Below, piece by piece: positions 44,077 to 53,351 of a stretch of DNA of 64,000 bases. The DNA lies in the NCBI GenBank assembly GCA_041395945.1, contig JAWKZN010000003.1:388647-452646 (forward strand). The letters are read 5' to 3'. The position numbers and the translations under genes are program-made. Position 1 is the first letter of the stretch; every line of letters begins with the position of its first letter. The notes below the pieces were generated by a model. It was not told the origin of the DNA and did not search any database. It saw only the letters and a list, made by a program, of their open reading frames with translations. The DNA comes from Pseudomonadales bacterium. GTDB taxonomy: Bacteria > Pseudomonadota > Gammaproteobacteria > Pseudomonadales > Azotimanducaceae.

Positions 44077-44170
44077 CAATGGAGATGCAGCGTACGCCAA
44101 AAAGCGTCACGCCTTTTGCTTTCGCAAAAGGCCCGCCGCTTCTCGTCGCCGCTGATCTCCGGCGTTAGGC
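44071..44170 (+). repeat. attC 18, class C, 100 bp
   Basis: Class C: starts GCCTAACAATGGAGATGCAGC and has CCTTTTGCTTTCGCAAAAGG at its tip. R' GTTAGGC. Contains the cassette 18 stop codon. Confidence 0.92.
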
Positions 44171-44175
44171 GACAG

Positions 44176-44647
44176 ATGAGCGCTATGGTGGAAAATCAAG
44201 AGAGCAGAACCTGGCGACTCCGTGAAACTACTGCCTCTGGTCGCGGCATATTGGTGAATACGAGTCTATCTCTGGTTTCGACCAATCACGGGTCGGCCCG
44301 CCGCTGGAGAGACTTCTTGCGACGCCCGGACTTGGAGCGGGCTGGATAGCTTATCAAGGACAAAGTTGCTATCGGTTACTTGCTTTCGGTGTACGTCTTC
44401 AGTTTGGAGCATCTGGGACTCACTGCGGAGATCGATGAGTTTTTCGTTCTACCTTTCGGGCGATCATCAAGGGTTGGCTCCGAGTTGCTCGGCGCCGCAG
44501 AATCAGAGTTCCGTCCGTATTGGCTGTACGAACGTGTCATTGCAGTTGTCGCGAGCAAACGATGCAGCGCGCAGGTTCTATCGCAGGTCCGGATTTGCAG
44601 AGAGATCCGGTTATGATCTACTCGATAAGATGCTGCATGCTGATTAA
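44176..44647 (+). pseudogene. Cassette 19: frameshifted copy of the cassette 3 GNAT gene
   Basis: Near-identical over its whole length to 34573-35040, including the 27 bases before attC. The differences are four single-base insertions (for example GGTGGAAAA for GGTGAAGA, ATTGGTGAA for ATTGGGAA, CAAGGACA for CAAGACA, TTCCGTCC for TTCGTCC) and two substitutions. Each insertion breaks the frame. Indels outnumber substitutions, which is unlike normal pseudogene decay. Confidence 0.88.
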
Positions 44648-44674
44648 GCTCCCTATCAAAATGAAGCGTCTGAC

Positions 44675-44767
44675 GCCAACCGAGCTGAAGCGAACGCTTG
44701 ACTGCAACCTCCTTTCGCTGCCGCTCCAGTCGGCTGCCGTCAAGCGTCGCTTAGCTCGGCGTTAGGC
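44675..44767 (+). repeat. attC 19, class A2, 93 bp, damaged
   Basis: R'' reads GCCAAC (a T is missing) and CAGG is shortened; R' GTTAGGC. Otherwise like attC 3. Confidence 0.88.
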
Positions 44768-44774
44768 GTCAACG

Positions 44775-45232
44775 TTGGCCGCTTTCGGATATCTTCTGTT
44801 TTTCGCCGCTATAGTGTTTCTGTCGCTAGAGGTGTTTCGTGCAGGAAGAGCATTGCATCGGCCTCCTGGCCAGTTACCTCAGCGACTCTTGATCATTGGG
44901 ATATGGAGTACCTCGATGGCGGAGACGCTGTGAACTTCTCGATGCGAGAAATTAAGTACTCCTATGTAGTTGACGGAAGGAACTACGTATCGAACGTAGC
45001 TTGGCTATGGATTTCCGAGTTGGATCGGCGCTGAGATGGTAGATGGCGCACTCGGGAAGGTGTTCCGAACGCGCCGAACCTCACCGTCCACTATAAACAA
45101 AGCCATCCTGCACACGCTGTACTGATAACGGGATTCAGGCGTTATCATGCTTTCAAGATTGTGATTTGGGCAATGCTGTCCTCTTGGGAACTGCCGTTGC
45201 GACTGGAGGCTAGTGATGGGATTGACGCTTAG
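44775..45232 (+). pseudogene. Cassette 20: broken DUF3592-like membrane protein
   Basis: Pieces in different frames read AAFGYLLFFAAIVFLSLEV (helix), MREIKYSYVVDGRNYVSN (the SY.VDG.Y core of DUF3592), then NLTVHYKQSHPAHAVLITG and a second helix FKIVIWAMLS. The order and content match a two-helix DUF3592 protein interrupted by at least two frameshifts. The end GACGCTTAG is the start of a pre-attC element. Confidence 0.6.
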
Positions 45233-45260
45233 ATTTCACATTTGAAGTGCTACAGCTGAC

Positions 45261-45358
45261 GCCTAACCAGGGAGCTGAAGCGAACGCTTGACTGCAACCT
45301 CCTTTTCGCTGCCGCTCCAGTCGGCTGCCGTCAAGCGTCGCTTAGCTCGGCGTTAGGC
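45261..45358 (+). repeat. attC 20, class A2, 98 bp
   Basis: Extra G in CCAGGGAGC and extra T in CCTTTTCGC relative to the 96-bp form. R'' GCCTAAC, R' GTTAGGC. Confidence 0.9.
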
Positions 45359-45392
45359 GACAGCGGATGAAAAACAACCGGGAAATGTAGAG

Positions 45393-45819
45393 ATGAGTGC
45401 ATCGAGAATCGGACACGTTTCCCAAGTACCCCTCGAATCGTGGTCATCAAGGAATATGAGTCCCCCATCAAAACCGAACTGGGTTCCGAGGCACGCATGA
45501 AAGTCGACTTGCGAACAGTTGGGGTTTTCGCAATTTGGCGTCAATCGAGTAGTGCTCGAACCCGGGTCCTACTCGGCTCTTCGACATTGGCATGAATCTG
45601 GAAGACGAATTTGTGTACGTGTTGCAAGGCGAACTCGTGCTAATCGACGATAATGGCGAACATCCTCTGAGAGAAGGAACTGTTGTGGGTTTTCCGCGGG
45701 GTGTTCCCAATGCGCATCACATTACCAATCGGTCCAGCCAATCCGCGACCTATCTGGTGGTAGGATCTCGTTTGTCGGATGCGGATACCGTTCACTACCC
45801 GGATGACATATTCAGTTAA
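45393..45819 (+). pseudogene. Cassette 21: frameshifted cupin protein
   Basis: FGVNRVVLEPGSYSALRHWH in one frame continues as EDEFVYVLQGELVLIDDNGE and PRGVPNAHHITNRS in another; the shift is an extra G near 45600 (TCTGGAAG for TCTGAAG). Together they form a complete single-domain cupin with its two His motifs. Upstream there is at least one more shift. A one-base correction would restore most of the gene. Confidence 0.78.
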
Positions 45820-45856
45820 AACTAGACTGATTCAGTGCAGAGAACTATGGACTGTC

Positions 45857-45955
45857 GCCTAACAAAAGATGCAGCGAACGCCAGAAAGCGTCACGCCTTT
45901 TGCGTTCGCAAAAGTCCCGCCCACTTCCCGTCGTCGCTGATCTTTGGCGTTAGGC
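45857..45955 (+). repeat. attC 21, class C, 99 bp
   Basis: R'' GCCTAAC, R' GTTAGGC; CCTTTTGCGTTCGCAAAAG at the tip. Confidence 0.9.
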
Positions 45956-45964
45956 GTCACCGCT

Positions 45965-46051
45965 ATGCGCCCAGTTTTTGTAGGTGGCAGCCCTGGATGC
46001 GGTAAAACAACGCTATGTTCGAAGCTCACGCTGAACTCGATGAGAAAGGTG
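45965..46051 (+). pseudogene. Cassette 22, 5' part: P-loop kinase cut by IS66
   Basis: MRPVFVGGSPGCGKTTLCSK is a complete Walker A strand-loop-helix right after the R' box. The reading then shifts (HAELDEKG fits in another frame) and is interrupted at 46052 by the IS. The other half resumes at 48468. Last eight bases GAAAGGTG are the target duplication. Confidence 0.85.
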
Positions 46052-46136
46052 GTAACCGTCCGGTAAACCCATCTAGCGCGATCTGAATCGGGTGCCGAGG
46101 ATAGTGTCCACCTTAATCGATAGTGCGGACACTAAG

Positions 46137-46498
46137 ATGGCAGGAGTGCGCGGTACGCGTCGCCGTCATAGCTGGCAGAGTTGAAGACCAGAGTTCCTGG
46201 ATGCCTGTAACGAACCTGGAGCCTTCGGTTGCGCGGATCGCGATGGAGCACGGGCTGAACGCGAACCTGGTACCACAGGTGGCGTCGGCTGGCGGGACCA
46301 GGGCAGCGGGCGGTTAAGGACATTGATCCGGATCAACGAGGTTCATCGCCCTGCCGGTGTTACGGCCGACCGGGATCGATGCCGGCAGGCGACATCCGGA
46401 TCTCGATCCGTCGAGGTGGCACGGACGCTCGATATCCAGTGGCCAGTCGCGGGCGCAGGGATCTGTGCCCAGTGGCTGAGTGAGAGTTGCTGCAGTGA
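46137..46498 (+). pseudogene. tnpA: IS66 tnpA, frameshifted
   Basis: ATG 46137 opens with GTRRRHSW, then after shifts EPSVARIAMEHGLNANLV, the helix-turn-helix part of IS66 TnpA, and finally ISIRRGG...LDIQWPVAG and WLSE near the end. The end overlaps tnpB as GTGA. At least three frameshifts are needed to read it through. Confidence 0.78.
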
Positions 46499-46830
46499 TC
46501 CGTATCGATGAGATCTGGCTCGCCGTCGAGCCGCTCGACATGCGGCAGGCCCCGACACGGCGCGCTGGCCCGGGTGATCAAGGTTTTTGGTGAGGCGCGT
46601 GCGCATCACGCCTACCTGTTCGCGAACCGGCGGGCCAATCGGATGAAGGTGCTCGTGCACGACGGCTTTGGTCTGTGGTTGTGTGCCCGACGGCCTGCAT
46701 CGCGGCGGCTTCATCTGGGCGGGTGTACGGTCAGAGGCTGCGGTGACGCTGACCGCCGAGCAGTTGCAGGCACTGGTGGTTGGACTGCCCTGGCAGCGAC
46801 TGGGCGCGGTCGCCATCCGGCTTGCCTGGA
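46495..46830 (+). pseudogene. tnpB: IS66 tnpB (Orf2), frameshifted
   Basis: IRIDEIWLAVEPLDM, then in another frame ALARVIKVFGEARAHHAYLF and ANRMKVLVHDGFGLWL, the standard IS66 Orf2 sequence, ending near LQALVVGLPWQRLGA. The start is GTG 46495; the end is approximate because of shifts. Confidence 0.82.
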
Positions 46831-46848
46831 GCCGGATATTTTCTCGCA

Positions 46849-48423
46849 ATGGATCCCGTTCGGTTGCCTGTTGTGGGATACTGCCCGCCATGCACTCGGC
46901 CGATCCAACTTGCCACCTTGGACGCAGAATCGCTGCGTGCGCTGGCCGCGCAGCTACTTGCCGAAGTGGTCGAGATCCGCCGCGACAACACGCTGAAGCA
47001 ACTGAAGATCGACCAGCTCACCCACGAGATGGCGATCCTGAAGCGCGCTGGAAGTTCGCTGCACGTAGCGAGCGGTTGAACCCGCCCAGCGTCACCTGTT
47101 CGAAGAGACGCTCGAAGCCGATCTGGAAGCCATCCGGTCTAGAACTCGAGGCGTTACAGAGCATCGAACAGCGTACCCCGCTCAAGGGCAAGCCGCGCCG
47201 GGCCGCCTTGCCCGCCCATCTGCCCGCACTGAGGTGCGCCACGAGCCGGAGTCGACCCTTTGCGCCTGCGGTTGTGCCATGAAGCGCATCGGCGAGGATA
47301 TCAGCGAGAAGCTTCGACTATGTGCCGGGCGTGTTCAGCGTCGAGCGACACGTCCGCGGCAAGTGGGTGTGCGGGCGCTGGAGATCCTCGTCCAGGCGCC
47401 GGTACCCCCGCACGTGATCGACAAAGGCCTGCCGACGGCGGCCTGCTGGCCCAGGTGCTGGTGGCCAAATACCTGGATCATCAGCCGTTGTACCGACAGG
47501 AAGGTATTTTTGGCCGGGCGGGGTGGCGATCCCGCGCTCAACCCTGGCGCACTGGGTGGGTCATGCGGCGTTCAACTGCAGCCGCTGGTGGACGCCTTGC
47601 GAGAGCAGATGCGAACGACCCGTTTTTTACACGCTGACGAGGACGCCGGTGGCAATGCTGGTACCCGGCAAGTAAAACCCATCGGGCCTATGTCTGGACC
47701 TACGGGACGACGGTCTATGATCCACTGCAGGCCGTGGTCTACGACTTCGCCGAGGGTCGTGCTGGAGCGCACGCCAGGCGCTTCCTCACCGGCTGGCAGG
47801 GCAAGCTGGTGTGTGATGACTTCAGGTACAAGGCGCTGTTCGCCGGTGGGGCGTCACAGAAGTGGGATGCCTGGCACATGCCCGGCGCAAGTTCTTCGAT
47901 CTGTGGACGTACCACCAGAGTCCCGTTGCAGAAGAGGCCTTGCGCTTCTACGCGGCGATCTACGACATAGAACGAAGCCTGCAGGCGCTCGATGTCGATC
48001 AGCGCACTCGACTGCGAACACTGAAGACCCGGCCGATCGTGGATACCTTCCACGACTGGCTGGTGCTCGCAGCGCCAGAAGGCGACGGAGGGCACGGCCA
48101 TCGCCAAAGCCCCTCGACTACAGCCTGAATCGCTGGGGTGCACTCGTCCGGTTCGTCGAGGACGGCAATCTGCCGCCGGACAAAAATCACATCGAGAATC
48201 GCATCCGGTCGATCGCCTCGGCCGGTCGAACTGGTTGTTCGCGGGATCTCTGCGCGGTGGGCAACGTGCCGCTGCTGCGATGAGCCTCATCCAGTCAGCA
48301 AAGCTTAACGGGCATGACGCCTACGCATACCTTAAGGACGTGCTCGAGCGACTGCCGACGCAGCCGGCGAGCCGGATCGAAGAGTTACTGCCGCACTGCT
48401 GGAATCCCGACACCAGCTACGTA
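46849..48423 (+). pseudogene. tnpC: IS66 tnpC transposase, frameshifted
   Basis: Segments in changing frames give an N-terminal leucine-zipper-like region (ALAAQLLAEVVEIRRDN), CACGCAMKRIGEDISEKL (zinc-finger linker), transposase core pieces (GKLVCDDFRYKALF; HARRKFFDLW) and PPDKNHIENRIRSIA, with the IS66 C-terminal YLKDVLERLPTQPASRIEEL. The order is complete, so the element was whole before frame damage. Confidence 0.85.
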
Positions 48424-48467
48424 GACAAAATCCTTCTAAAGGCAAGATGGGTTCACCGGACGGTTAC

Positions 48468-48848
48468 GAAAGGTGTTCATATTCACACGGACGACTTCTT
48501 CGATTTCATCGCTCACAGAATCGATCCGTCCAAACCGGGCTCTCAAGTCCAGAATGAGGCCGTTGTGCGAGCATATTGCTCCATCGGTCACTGCCCTTTG
48601 CCGAAGCTGGCTATTCCGTTTTCGTTGATGGAGTAACGGGCCCTGGCTTCATCCGACGATCCTTTCAACTTTTGGATTCCTTCGACTACCTGTTTCATGC
48701 AGCGCTGCCAGACACCTTGTCCCGAATTGCCAACCGATCCAGTCAGGCCTCCGCTCGCCCTAGTGTCGCAGAGCGCATGCATCGCCAATTTGAAAAAGCT
48801 CTTGAGGATTACCCTGAAAATGTCGTTCGGCGATCAATACACGGCTGA
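48468..48848 (+). pseudogene. Cassette 22, 3' part: P-loop kinase cut by IS66
   Basis: Continues the gene at 45965: GVHIHTDDFFDFIAHRIDPS, SQVQNEAVVRAYCSI, then after one frameshift near 48580 FAEAGYSVFVDGVTGPGFI. The acidic HTDDFFDFI strand and the VDGVTGP region match small P-loop kinases of the uridine-kinase/phosphotransferase kind. Without the IS and two indels the protein would be about 155 residues. Confidence 0.78.
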
Positions 48849-48906
48849 AGCACTTGTTGGCGTTGTGCAGGCGAAACTTCAATCAGGCAGGTGTACGATC
48901 AGTGAC

Positions 48907-49002
48907 GCCTGACCAGGAGATGAATCGGACGCTTGACCGCGACCTCCTTTCGCTACCGCTCCAGTCGGCCGCCCTCAAGCGCCGCTTATCTCGGCGTTAG
49001 AC
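48907..49002 (+). repeat. attC 22, class A1, 96 bp
   Basis: R'' is GCCTGAC (A to G at a core position), R' GTTAGAC. Confidence 0.89.
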
Positions 49003-49005
49003 GTC

Positions 49006-49298
49006 ATGGGAAGGGTGCAGAACATTTGGCACTCGATTTACCCAGTTTGGGCGTTACATCTGCCAAACTATTGGCCGAAGTCGGAATAGAAGACGTTCTA
49101 TCTTTGCGAGAACATCGGGGCCGTGGGAAGCTTTACGGCATTGCGGATGCAGTTCGGTAAGCGAATAACTATCAACTGGACTATGCTTTGGAATGCGCGT
49201 TGTTGGGTATTGACTGGCGTCTACTGAGTGACGAGCGAAAGGCCGAGCTCCGCTCATCAGCGCGTCAAGTTATCGAAGAGCTAGATCGGTTTGTGTAA
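49006..49298 (+). pseudogene. Cassette 23: TfoX C-terminal-domain-like protein, frameshifted
   Basis: DLPSLGVTSAKLLAEVGIED is a helix-hairpin-helix as in TfoX_C, followed in another frame by NNYQLDYALECALLGIDWRL and SDERKAELRS, the family's second half. The first frame stops at 49158; the true end is TAA 49296-49298. A further shift lies next to the ATG at 49006. About 95 residues if repaired. Confidence 0.72.
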
Positions 49299-49450
49299 TA
49301 CCAACAGAAACGGACTGGGGGCCGGGATTATTCGGTGTCACTAGTTTCATTTTTGAACTCCAACAGCGTAAATAGTGTAGTAGATCGGGGAAGCATCAGT
49401 CGACGCAAAGGCTCACATTTGAAGTGCAATCGGCGGGAGTATCAGATGAC

Positions 49451-49546
49451 GTCTAACCAGGAGCTGAAGCGAACGCTTGACTGCAACCTCCTTTCGCTGC
49501 CGCTCCAGTCGGCTGCCGTCAAGCGTCGCTTAGCTCGGCGTTAGAC
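49451..49546 (+). repeat. attC 23, class A2, 96 bp
   Basis: R'' GTCTAAC, R' GTTAGAC; a pre-attC-like GCTCACATTTGAAGTGCAAT lies 26 bases before it. Confidence 0.92.
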
Positions 49547-49556
49547 GTCACTGCAG

Positions 49557-49867
49557 ATGACCCTTCAACAGAAACAGGATTACAGAAGGGCACTGCAATT
49601 GATTCAAGAAGCCATCAACGACTGGGACCCATACAAACTTGTCTCAAGCGGCTCACCGACTGACGAATTTCAAGGTGAGGTTGGCTCCATCGTGACCCAG
49701 ATTCCGGAAAATCCAACTCCCAACTTGATGTGGCTCGGGCCGTCTCGGAAGTATTCACAAACTCCTTCGAGGCAGAGGGGTTCGAGGTGAAAGATTGCCT
49801 TGAAATTGGTGCTACGATCTACGAACTGCTTTTGAAAGAAGGCTTCCTCAATGACTCGTACACTTAG
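49557..49867 (+). pseudogene. Cassette 24: DUF1871-like protein, frameshifted
   Basis: INDWDPYKLVSSGSPTDEF (the W-D-P.. and G.P.DEF pattern) in the first frame and QLDVARAVSEVFTNSFEAEG plus CLEIGATIYELLLKEG in the second, joined near 49715 by one indel. The combined 102 residues resemble DUF1871-type proteins; family membership is from motif memory. Confidence 0.6.
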
Positions 49868-49894
49868 CCTTGCATTCAATGCGCTGGAACTGAC

Positions 49895-49992
49895 GTCTAA
49901 CCAGGCAATGAAGCGGACGCTTGACCGCGACCTCCTTTTTCGCTGCCGCTCCAGTCGGCCGCCCTCAAGCGCCGCTTATCGCGGCGTTAGAC
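49895..49992 (+). repeat. attC 24, class A1, 98 bp
   Basis: Two extra T in CCTCCTTTTTCGC. R'' GTCTAAC, R' GTTAGAC. Confidence 0.9.
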
Positions 49993-50003
49993 GTCAGAAG
50001 CAG

Positions 50004-50250
50004 ATGAGCCCCACCATATTCAGAGAGCGTGGATACCGGTTCTTCTTTCACTGGAAGAATCAAGGATGCACGTTCATATTCGATCTCAAGACGGTGAGGC
50101 AAAGTATTGGCTTGAACCTCGTATAGAATTGGCAAAGAATTACCGTCTGTCCCAGATACAGCTTCGTCAGATCGAAGCGATAGTCGAGGCGCATAGAGAT
50201 GAGCTTGTCCGAAGACCTGGAAAAAGTACTTCGGAAATCGTAGTCACTGA
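50004..50250 (+). pseudogene. Cassette 25a: DUF4160 gene, frameshifted
   Basis: Relative of cassette 10a: MSPTIFRERGYRFFF then in another frame MHVHIRSQDGEAKYWLEPRI and SQIQLRQIEAIVEAHRDEL. Unlike cassette 19 it has true substitutions relative to its relative, so it is a separate paralogue as well as being frame-damaged. Confidence 0.8.
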
Positions 50251-50471
50251 CATTTCTCCAGATGGGTTGTGGGTACTGATCGTCGACGAGGAGCATTTCC
50301 TACCCTTCTCCTAACTTCCCTTGGTTTAAAGAAAGCCACAGTCGAACAAATTCTGAATGTGATCACAGAGGGCCCTGGCGCGTATCCACTGGCCCCGACC
50401 TAGATATTGATCTCGCTCGACTCGATTCGGAATCCAGAAAATATCCCAACGTCACCAAGACTGACGTCTAA
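50199..50471 (+). pseudogene. Cassette 25b: DUF2442 gene, frameshifted
   Basis: TSEIVVTDISPDGLWVLIVD is followed by EEHFLPFS and, after several shifts, VEQILNVIT and pieces of the PDLDID..SIRNPE.YP end. The stop TAA again lies in the R'' box, as in cassette 10b. Confidence 0.78.
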
Positions 50472-50564
50472 CCAGGAGAAATGAATCGGACGCTTGACCG
50501 CGACCTCCTTTCGCTTGCCGCTCCAGTCGGCCGCCGTCAAGCGCCGCTTATCTCGGCGTTAGGC
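50466..50564 (+). repeat. attC 25, class A1, 99 bp
   Basis: Extra bases in GGAGAAATG and in CGCTTGCCGC. R'' GTCTAAC, R' GTTAGGC. Confidence 0.89.
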
Positions 50565-51096
50565 GTCGTGGGAGCCAGCCGTGCAGATCTCGAGCAACTA
50601 ATGGAACCGAGGACGGGCAACATCGCGCAGCTCATGGCTTGGGCGCAGCTGTTTGCTCCCCCAAGCAACACGATTCCTGCTTCTTCACCGTGCCATGCGC
50701 CAGCAACGCGAGCATGTTCATCTGCAACGAAGTTGCTACTCAACATGAAATCGAAATGCCCTCGTCGATGATTGGAGTGGACAGTGTCCTTAGCATCATC
50801 AGAGTGAAGAACCTCCGCTCATTGTGGATGCGATATTCCCCAAAATGATCAATGAGGTCCCGTTTACGCGCGCCTTCGTCGATGAGTCTTCGCTCAACTA
50901 CGCTTCGAACTCAAGTGAGCGAAGTCGATCAGAAGTCCATCGGGTTCAGTTTCGGAGCTACCCGAAGCTCACTCTTGCCGATGCGCTTCAAACTGGTGTA
51001 CTCAGAGCATGGGAGTTGCCCGAGTGACATGTTCATCTACACAGCAATCGTGCCGTCCGACGCGCTTAGGTTCACATTTGAAGTGCAACGACTGAC
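50565..51096 (+). other. Cassette 26: probably a broken gene, not recognised
   Basis: 532 bases with several short frames that look protein-like in turn: CNEVATQHEIEMPSSMIGVD, then NEVPFTRAFVDESSLNY, then KLVYSEHGSCPSDMFIYTAI. They do not join without indels and I recognise no family. It ends with a full pre-attC element (51057-51096). Confidence 0.45.
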
Positions 51097-51193
51097 GCCT
51101 AACAAGGGGGCTGAATCGAACGCTTGACTGCAGCCTCCTTTCGCTGTCGCTCCAGTCGGCTGCCGTCAAGCGTCGCTTAGCCCGGCGTTAGGC
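51097..51193 (+). repeat. attC 26, class A2, 97 bp
   Basis: R'' GCCTAAC, R' GTTAGGC; one extra G near the start. Confidence 0.9.
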
Positions 51194-51271
51194 GTCATTG
51201 GATGCCATCCGACGGATTAGGGAATTCTCGACACTCCACAGGTTGAGTGCGATGGTCGAAGGTTTACCGGC

Positions 51272-51617
51272 ATGGGCAGAACATGCAGCACCTTTTGGCT
51301 AGCAGCCGCGATCATGATCATTGGTGTTGGTATAGAGAGCTGGTATTCGTGGCGGTTCCTAAGTGCATTGAGATCGCGACATCCAAGCCTTTGGGAACAC
51401 AGGGTGCCGCAACTGGAGAACCGACTCAGGTCTGTTGAGTGCATGGCCAACAATTCAATATCTCTTGAGGCGCGAATATGCTGAAAGGGGACGGGATGAT
51501 GAAATCGCTTTTTGCGAAGCACACCGTATGAAGGTCGTCGTTTCGTGGCTGGTAATCGGCTTAGTGGGAGTTGTCGCGTTTTTCTCGACTTGGTTTCTCG
51601 TTGGTACTCCGGAGTGA
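51272..51617 (+). pseudogene. Cassette 27: UspB-like two-helix membrane protein, frameshifted
   Basis: First helix TFWLAAAIMIIGVGIESWY, then FLSALRSRHPSLWEH; after a shift WPTIQYLLRREYAERG, CEAHRMKV and the second helix SWLVIGLVGVVAFFSTWFLV. Helix-loop-helix with a basic middle resembles universal stress protein B. One indel between 51400 and 51440 would restore about 115 residues. Confidence 0.6.
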
Positions 51618-51654
51618 GTACCCTAGAATTCACATTTGAAGTGCAACAGCTGAC

Positions 51655-51749
51655 GCCTAACCAGGAGATGAATCGGACGCTTGACCGCGACCTCCTTCGC
51701 TACCGCTCCAGTCGGCCGCCCTCAAGCGCCGCTTATCTCGGCGTTAGAC
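51655..51749 (+). repeat. attC 27, class A1, 95 bp
   Basis: One T missing in CTCCTTCGC. R'' GCCTAAC, R' GTTAGAC; full pre-attC element before it. Confidence 0.9.
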
Positions 51750-52094
51750 GTCAGCGTTTACCACAGAAGATATTTCACTTTGCTCGCCAGATCTCATACT
51801 TTCGATGGAACATCACCCTCTTCATATACCTAGCACTAGTTCCGGAATGGCGGATGTGATTCCACTTTCAACGATCTGCTCAGCTCGATTGAGCCGGATC
51901 CAAGGGTATGGGCGCAAGTCTCCAGTCTCCCGCCGTGTTGGAAAAGATCGAACCAGGGGAATCTAGCAGGAGCGATCCCAGCCCCCATTCTCCGATTCGA
52001 GATGCTGTTCTTGCGCTCCGTCTTCGTTCGGCGCTATCTTCGCCATTCAACATCCGTCGCTTCGCCTCTATATGAATCGTGTTGAAAGGCTGAC
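51750..52094 (+). other. Cassette 28: gene-less cassette, paralogue of cassette 34
   Basis: 345 bases without a reading frame. Long stretches match cassette 34 at 55.25 kb (TCAGCTCGATTGAGC, GCTATCTTCGCCATTCAA, CCGTCGCTTCGCCTC, GAATCGTGTTGAAAGG), and both end in class C attC. Conservation without coding potential suggests an RNA or regulatory role, or shared ancestry of a decayed gene. Confidence 0.65.
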
Positions 52095-52194
52095 GTCTAA
52101 CCATCAGATGAAGCGAACGCCAAATGCGTCACGCCTTTTGCATGCGCAAAAGTCGCGCCGCATTTCGTCGTCGCGCTTATCTTTGGCGTTAGAC
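52095..52194 (+). repeat. attC 28, class C, 100 bp
   Basis: R'' GTCTAAC, R' GTTAGAC; CCTTTTGCATGCGCAAAAG at the tip. Confidence 0.9.
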
Positions 52195-52199
52195 GTCAG

Positions 52200-52654
52200 G
52201 TGCTAGTCGTTGCCTTCTATCTAGTATTCGCCGCTGGTCTTGCGCTGGCGGGACCGACCTCCTGCTGCGTTGCAGACGAGCATGCCCTGCAAATTTCTCT
52301 ACACGAGCTCGTCGCGAGCGGTGAAAGTACAATGAACGGCTTGTGAGGGTGGAGGGTGTTATCAACTGGAATTCGAGGGAAACGCCATCTACCTTGATCG
52401 GGAGAGCTATGAAAATCAGAGTAGTATGAATCGATTGGCAATTGACCTATCAGAATCACTGCTGGTAAACGGATATCAGAGAGTAAAGGCATGTGGGCCG
52501 AAAACTAGTGGGAACTTACCAGCAATATGATCGACAGACTGCGGATTGTTCATTCGACTCTGGCGTCGACGAAGAGTGTGTCTATGTTGGCATGAGTGCT
52601 TCAGGAGTGTTGCTCGAGGTTGAGTATGTCGATGTTCTATGCCCTGGCGTTTAG
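52200..52654 (+). pseudogene. Cassette 29: exported protein, frameshifted
   Basis: From GTG 52200 a signal peptide (VVAFYLVFAAGLALAGP) and LHELVASGES; then in other frames RLVRVEG, NAIYLDRESYENQSSMNR, VNGYQRVKACG, and VYVGMSASGVLLEVEYVDV. The pieces make one protein of about 150 residues after three indels. The RLVRVEG...G.Y phrase resembles small OB-fold exported proteins; unproven. Confidence 0.6.
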
Positions 52655-52679
52655 GTTCACATTTGAGACAACGACTGAC

Positions 52680-52775
52680 GCCTAACAAGGAGATGAATCG
52701 GACGCTTGACCGCGACCTCCTTTCGCTGCCGCTCCAGTCGGCCGCCGTCAAGCGCCGCTTATCTCGGCGTTAGGC
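52680..52775 (+). repeat. attC 29, class A1, 96 bp
   Basis: R'' GCCTAAC, R' GTTAGGC; pre-attC element with a small deletion before it. Cassette 29 starts TTAGAC, the third end mismatch. Confidence 0.91.
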
Positions 52776-52778
52776 GTC

Positions 52779-53151
52779 TGCGCACTTACCGATATTCGTA
52801 GTTGCCGTCATTGGTATAGGCATCGCGCATCAAGCCTTTGCCAGGGGGGAGTGCGGGCGCGTTGAAAGAGATCTAGTATGCAAAGACACGGAATGTAGAT
52901 CTCATCAAATATGGATCGACGTCTACGTGAGCGGGTCGGGTGTGTCTCTTGAACCAATGGGCTCGAGTTCCTCTCCGACGGTCCTCGAAGCGTGTGATTT
53001 CTCTAAAGAGCATTTTGTAAACGTTTTACTTTCCCGGTGGCCAAATTGACCGAGAAACTCCAGACGCAGCTGGAAAGCCTCACGGGGTATCTGAGGGCTC
53101 GTGACGTGAGATTCGGAGTATCGATCTATGGAAGAGAGGGAGCCAACATGA
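52779..53151 (+). pseudogene. Cassette 30: indel-damaged copy of cassette 48
   Basis: Same sequence as 63466-63834 except for single- and two-base insertions (GCCAGGGGGGAG for GCCAGGGAG, TTTCCCGG for TCCCGG, AACTCCAG for AACTCAG, GGAAGAGAGGGAG for GAAGAGGAG) and damage at the start codon. The identity runs on through the pre-attC element and attC. Confidence 0.88.
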
Positions 53152-53234
53152 TGCAAAGGTTCGCGTCTGTTTTGCAGCTAAGCAGGAGGCGAAAATGGCG
53201 TTTGGGTTCACATATGAAGTGCAACAGCTGACGC

Positions 53235-53333
53235 GCCTAACCAGGAGATGAAGCGGACGCTTGACCGCGACCTCGCTTTCGCTTTGCCGCTCCAGTCGGC
53301 CGCCCTCAAGTGCCGCTTATCTCGGCGTTAGAC
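53235..53333 (+). repeat. attC 30, class A1, 99 bp
   Basis: Extra bases (GCTTTCGCTTTGCCGC) relative to attC 48; shares its private CTCAAGTGCCGC variant. R'' GCCTAAC, preceded by an inserted CG; R' GTTAGAC. Confidence 0.89.
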
Positions 53334-53351
53334 GTCAGAGAATCACTTCCA

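Larger units (their letters stand above)
46052..48467 (+). mobile_element. IS66-family insertion sequence, 2416 bp, exact ends
   Basis: The left end GTAACCGTCCGGTAAACCC (46052-46070) and right end GGGTTCACCGGACGGTTAC (48449-48467) are inverted repeats with one mismatch in 19. GAAAGGTG flanks both sides (46044-46051 and 48468-48475), an 8-bp target duplication as expected for IS66. It carries tnpA, tnpB and tnpC remnants in order, all frameshifted as sequenced. It is the only IS seen in the array. Confidence 0.95.

Noticed and set aside
46052..48467. Treating the P-loop fragments on both sides as two separate cassette genes
   Set aside because: The 8-bp duplication and matched IS ends show one interrupted gene between attC 21 and attC 22.
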